Of a DNA stretch of 64,000 bases, positions 60,945 to 64,000 are shown one piece after another. Every line of letters starts with the position of its first letter. Position 1 is the stretch's first letter. Made by a program: the position numbers and the translations under genes. The notes under the pieces are model-generated. The model ran no database searches and was not told the DNA's origin. It saw only the letters and a list, made by a program, of their open reading frames with translations. Source of the DNA: CAZLKN01 sp964560135. GTDB taxonomy: Bacteria > Actinomycetota > JAICYB01. The DNA lies in the NCBI GenBank assembly GCA_964560135.1, contig CAZLKN010000003.1, forward strand, positions 1 to 64,000, read 5' to 3'.

Positions 60945-61553
60945 TTACGCGCCGTTCCCACCGGTTTCGAGGCGGGTCTCCAGGGAGCGCAGCGCCCGAT
61001 GCTGGAGCGCCTTCACGGCGCCGGGCGTCTTCCCGACGATCTCCGCGACCTCTGCGATGGGCAGGTCGGCCACGAGCCGGAGCAGGAGGACCTCACGCTG
61101 TTCGGAGGAGAGATCCTCCATGATCTCGATGATGCGGTCGGTCTCGACCCGGGACAGTGCCTCATGGGCCGGGTCGGCGGAGGACTCCGGCAGCCGGCCG
61201 GCCTCTTCGGCCGCCTCCACGGACTCGTGGCGCCGCCGCGACTCCTTGCGGACGTGGTCGATGAAGGAGTTGCGTGCGATGCGGAACACCCATGCCCGGA
61301 AGCCCGACGGCGACCCCTCGAAGCGGCCGGCGCCCTCGATCACCTGGAGGAACACGTCGGCGGTCAGGTCCTGGGACCAGGTGGGGTCGCGGGTCTGGTT
61401 CAGCAGGTAGCCGTAAACCGGTCCGGACAGCACCCGGTAGGCGGTGATAACGGCGTCGGAGTCACCTCGGCGGACGCCGTCCACCACCTCCTGGGAAAGC
61501 TCCTGGCGATCGGGCGCGTGATCAGGCATCGTCGGCGGAGGGAAGGCAACCAT
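60945..61553 (-). CDS. ECF-family RNA polymerase sigma factor
   Basis: 202 residues. Region 2 is AVITAYRVLSGPVYGYLLNQTRDPTWSQDLTADVFLQV, followed by FRAWVFRIARNSFIDHVRKE. Region 4 is LSSEQREVLLLRLVADLPIAEVAEIVGKTPGAVKALQHRALRSL. There is no region 3, as expected for ECF factors. ATG 61529 (MPDHAPDR) is an alternative start; neither has a strong ribosome site. It is followed after 49 bases by the DUF5667 gene and is divergent from the coiled-coil gene at 61584. Confidence 0.87.
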   Translation of the reverse strand: MVAFPPPTMPDHAPDRQELSQEVVDGVRRGDSDAVITAYRVLSGPVYGYLLNQTRDPTWSQDLTADVFLQVIEGAGRFEGSPSGFRAWVFRIARNSFIDHVRKESRRRHESVEAAEEAGRLPESSADPAHEALSRVETDRIIEIMEDLSSEQREVLLLRLVADLPIAEVAEIVGKTPGAVKALQHRALRSLETRLETGGNGA

Positions 61554-61583
61554 CCTATACTGCGCTAGCCGTCCAAAGGATCT

Positions 61584-62996
61584 ATGACCGCAGACGAAGC
61601 ACGTCCGGTGCCTGGGCTCGAAGACCTGCTCTCCTCCGCTGTGGAGCGGCAGGTCTCAGAGCAGCGGGAGCTCCAACAGGTTCTCTCGGGGATCCGAGAG
61701 GCCGTCGACGCGCTCCGCTCGGAGGCGGCCACGCCGCGCGAAGCCGCGGACCCCGCGCTGCGGGAGCGGCTCGACGAGCTTCCCGGTGCGTTGTACCAGG
61801 GCGTCCGCGAGGCGCTGGCTCCGCAGTTCGCCGTCCCGCAGGCGCTCGAACGTACCCTGGCGGAGCTCCGCGACCGGCTGGCCGCTACACCTGCCGAGGC
61901 GGATGGCCTCGAGGCCGCAGCGGTCGAGGAGATCGGTGGCCTCGTGAGAACCGCGTCCCAGGACGTGCAGGCGCTGGCGCAGGCGATGCTCGACCTCAAC
62001 GCCGGCCTGCGGGAGTGGGCCGGCGAGATCGAACAGCGTGTGGGGAGCCTCGGCCGCACGCTGGTGGAGGGGCTGCACGACCTGGCCGTCGCGCAGGAGG
62101 AGGCCCTGGGCTCCCTCGGTGGCGCGGTGACGAGCTCCACCGCCGAGCTCCGCAAGGACCTGCGCGGCGTCGTCCGCGACACCGCCCGCACGCTCGGCGA
62201 CCGCCTCGACGGCGTGGACGAGCGGCTGGTGGAAGCCGGAGACCTGTCCCGCTACCTCCGGGACCAGACCGAGGACCTCGACCGCGTGCTCTCCGGACTC
62301 GGAGAGGTCCCGCAACGGCTCGAGGGCGTCGTCGCGCAGGCGCTGCGCCGGGCGCTCACGATCCGCGCGGGCCTCGTCCGTGAGGCGGAGAAGACCCTGG
62401 AGCGGGTTCTGTCTCCCGTCGAGGAGAAGCTCGACCGGCTGGTGACCTCGCTCGAGACGGTGGCGGAGTCGATGGAGCCCGGTCGCTTCGACGAGGAGCT
62501 CCAGACGCTGTCGGGCGGCCACGACGACATCCGGCAGGACGTCGAGGAACGCATCGGCGGACTGGAGGAGGCGATCCTGGCCCGCCTCGAACGGCTCGAA
62601 GAGGACAGCGCCCGTCGTGACCGGGTGATCGCCGAGGCGCTCGACCGTGCCGCGGAGGGTCTGGAGCCCGGCGCCGCCGAGGCGATCGAGCCCGAGCCCC
62701 CGGCCAAACGCCCTCGCGGTTCCAGCCAGGGCAAAGGCAAGACCCAGACCAAGGCCAAGAGCAAGAAGAAGGCGGCGCCGAGCAAGGGGAAGCGCTCGTC
62801 GGGGGCCAAGGCCGCGTCGTCGGCGAGCAAGAAGCGTTCATCCAAGAAGAAGGGGACGGCCGCGAAGCGCTCATCCCGGTCCAAGTCGACGAAGAGCTCG
62901 TCGGCCAAGGCCCAGGAGGACACGTCCGCCTCCGGCGGTAGCGGGCGCCGTAGCCGCAGGACGACCACCCGCACCCGCAACTTCATCCCCGTCTAA
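61584..62996 (+). CDS. Long coiled-coil protein with histone-like basic tail
   Basis: 470 residues. Positions about 15-370 are almost all helical with heptad features (EQRELQQVLSGIREAVDALRSEA, DLAVAQEEALGSLGGAV, VEERIGGLEEAILARLERLEED), so a rod-like oligomer is likely. Residues 385-460 are Lys/Ser/Ala-rich (SKKKAAPSKGKRSS, ASKKRSSKKKGTAAKRSS), resembling the H1-like tails of actinobacterial HupB or histone-like proteins, and would bind DNA or polyanions. It is divergent from the ECF sigma gene with only 30 bases between. No enzymatic motif and no signal peptide. Function unknown; a nucleoid or scaffold role is an inference. Confidence 0.6.
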   Translation: MTADEARPVPGLEDLLSSAVERQVSEQRELQQVLSGIREAVDALRSEAATPREAADPALRERLDELPGALYQGVREALAPQFAVPQALERTLAELRDRLAATPAEADGLEAAAVEEIGGLVRTASQDVQALAQAMLDLNAGLREWAGEIEQRVGSLGRTLVEGLHDLAVAQEEALGSLGGAVTSSTAELRKDLRGVVRDTARTLGDRLDGVDERLVEAGDLSRYLRDQTEDLDRVLSGLGEVPQRLEGVVAQALRRALTIRAGLVREAEKTLERVLSPVEEKLDRLVTSLETVAESMEPGRFDEELQTLSGGHDDIRQDVEERIGGLEEAILARLERLEEDSARRDRVIAEALDRAAEGLEPGAAEAIEPEPPAKRPRGSSQGKGKTQTKAKSKKKAAPSKGKRSSGAKAASSASKKRSSKKKGTAAKRSSRSKSTKSSSAKAQEDTSASGGSGRRSRRTTTRTRNFIPV

Positions 62997-62999
62997 CCC

Positions 63000-64000
63000 A
63001 TGGCCGGACCGTCGATCCTGGCGATCCTCGTTGCGCACGGTTCCGCCACGCGACTGGGCGACGTGCTGGCCGCGCTGAAGGAGCAGTCCCGCCCCGTCCG
63101 CCTGGTCGTGGCGGCGCTGGGGGACGTGCGGCTTCCGGACACCGGGCCCCCGGTCGACCGGGTGGTCGAGCTCCCCGCGGGAACCGCCTTCGGCCACGCC
63201 GTGAACCATGCGGTGGAGGCCGCCGGGGGAGACGAGCCCTACCTGCTGATCGTCCAGGACGACGCGGCTCCCGCTCCCGATGTCGCGGAGCTGCTGCTCG
63301 AACGGGCGTCCGCCTCCTCGGACGTGGCCGCCGTCGGGGCCAAGCTGGTGTCGTGGGACGATCCCCAGCTCCTCCAGGAGGTCGGCGGCTCGATCGACCG
63401 GTTCGCCGTCCGGCGGACCGGGCTGGACGCCGAAGAGGTCGACCACGGCCAGCACGACGGCACCGCCGACGTCTTGTTCTGCTCCGCCGCCTGCCTGCTC
63501 CTCCGGCGGGATGCCTTCCGCGAGGCGGGTGGCTTCGACCCTGCGATGTGGCCCCTGTACGAGGACGTGGACCTCGGCTGGCGGCTTCGCTCGGTCGGCG
63601 CCCGCGTGGTCGTGGAGCCACGTGCGCGCGTCCGGCACGCCGCCGCGATGTCGAGCGGGACCCGGCGGGCCGCGGGTCCCGAGTTCGGCACCGTCGCCCT
63701 GCGCGTCCACGCCGAGCGGGGGCGCCTGCGCTTCATGTTGAAGAACTACCGTCCGTTGTCGCTGGCGTTGATCGTCCCCCAGTACCTGCTGGTGGCGCTG
63801 GGCACGGTCGTCTTCGGTCTCGCGCGGCGGGAGTTCTGGCGGATCCGGGTGCTGCTCACGGCGTGGCTGCGGATCGCCCGCGACCTCCCGGCGGTGCTCG
63901 ACGCGCGGCGCAGCCTCCCCGAGGGTTCGGTGGACGACCGGGAGCTCCTCCAGCTCGCGTCGCGGCGGGCCCTTGCCGAGCGGCGCTACGAGCGCGTGGC
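63000..64000 (+). CDS. Family 2 glycosyltransferase with membrane segments, 3' end cut by window
   Basis: 333 codons are visible from ATG 63000 to the right edge, still open. GT-A domain: ILAILVAHGSATRLGDVLAALKEQ, YLLIVQDDAAPAPD in the metal-binding position, and CLLLRRDAFREAGGFDPAMWPLYEDVDLGWRLRSVGARVVV. It is followed by a predicted membrane pair (YRPLSLALIVPQYLLVALGTVVFGLA). Large actinobacterial GT2 proteins of this form span the membrane many times after the GT-A domain, so several hundred residues may be missing. It lies 3 bases after the coiled-coil gene and probably builds a surface polysaccharide. Confidence 0.82.
   Translation, partial: MAGPSILAILVAHGSATRLGDVLAALKEQSRPVRLVVAALGDVRLPDTGPPVDRVVELPAGTAFGHAVNHAVEAAGGDEPYLLIVQDDAAPAPDVAELLLERASASSDVAAVGAKLVSWDDPQLLQEVGGSIDRFAVRRTGLDAEEVDHGQHDGTADVLFCSAACLLLRRDAFREAGGFDPAMWPLYEDVDLGWRLRSVGARVVVEPRARVRHAAAMSSGTRRAAGPEFGTVALRVHAERGRLRFMLKNYRPLSLALIVPQYLLVALGTVVFGLARREFWRIRVLLTAWLRIARDLPAVLDARRSLPEGSVDDRELLQLASRRALAERRYERV

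Overview
The window is 64 kb of very GC-rich, densely coded DNA with many GTG starts and 4-base ATGA/GTGA gene overlaps. Several markers point to the Actinomycetota: a fused F420 synthase (FbiC), an acyl-CoA carboxylase beta subunit with a small epsilon-like partner, a SigF/SigB-type sigma factor and an LCP ligase. I cannot name a genus. A run of exactly 100 N at 12834-12933 shows this is a draft assembly, perhaps metagenome-derived. The first and last genes are cut by the window edges.

Central carbon (1-3870, 18997-30000, 36048-37187). The genes cover much of an ethylmalonyl-CoA / methylmalonyl-CoA acetate-assimilation route. They are a B12 mutase of the Ecm/MeaA type, a tandem 3-hydroxybutyryl-CoA dehydrogenase, crotonyl-CoA carboxylase/reductase, propionyl-CoA carboxylase beta plus an epsilon-like subunit, methylmalonyl-CoA epimerase, acetyl-CoA acetyltransferase and an acyl-CoA dehydrogenase. 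A class II fructose-1,6-bisphosphatase (glpX) lies in the same carboxylase gene line, followed by a gamma-glutamyltransferase-family protein and an EamA transporter.

Stress and signalling (3874-18995). An arsR-arsM operon has a clear ArsR-type palindrome, and its arsM is fused to an ArsN2 acetyltransferase. A signalling island runs cheB, cheR/PAS/coiled coil, PucR-like regulator, a degenerate acyl-adenylate-ligase-like gene, SigF-like sigma factor. Two good candidate SigF-type promoters lie nearby, one of them in front of a secreted Pro-Thr-rich protein.

Transport (29727-35925). A PadR repressor gene heads a six-gene line encoding two ABC-2 exporters.

Intergenic and accessory region (38000-42750). 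This holds a thioredoxin gene behind a CsoR/CstR-like operator, a phospholipase-D (DrmC-like) relic, a structured repeat element, a cobalt-type nitrile hydratase operon (beta, alpha, accessory), a secreted OmpL47-like repeat protein and a methyltransferase preceded by iterated sites.

Envelope polysaccharide (42946-53880). The order is LCP ligase, rmlA, a YqeG-type HAD phosphatase, rmlB, rmlD, three GT4 and one GT2 glycosyltransferases, a mannose-1-phosphate guanylyltransferase-like gene and a UDP-hexose epimerase-like gene. No rmlC is present. A short YidC/Oxa1-like insertase follows.

Cofactor F420 and the right end (54784-64000). cofE and cofD are divergent from fbiC. Then come an ECF sigma factor with a DUF5667 membrane protein, a coiled-coil protein with a histone-like basic tail, and a truncated GT2.

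The most unusual non-coding signal is a 117-bp element found twice (38956-39072 and 54626-54742). A 9-mer recurs four times in strictly alternating orientation, with every spacer exactly 27 bases long.
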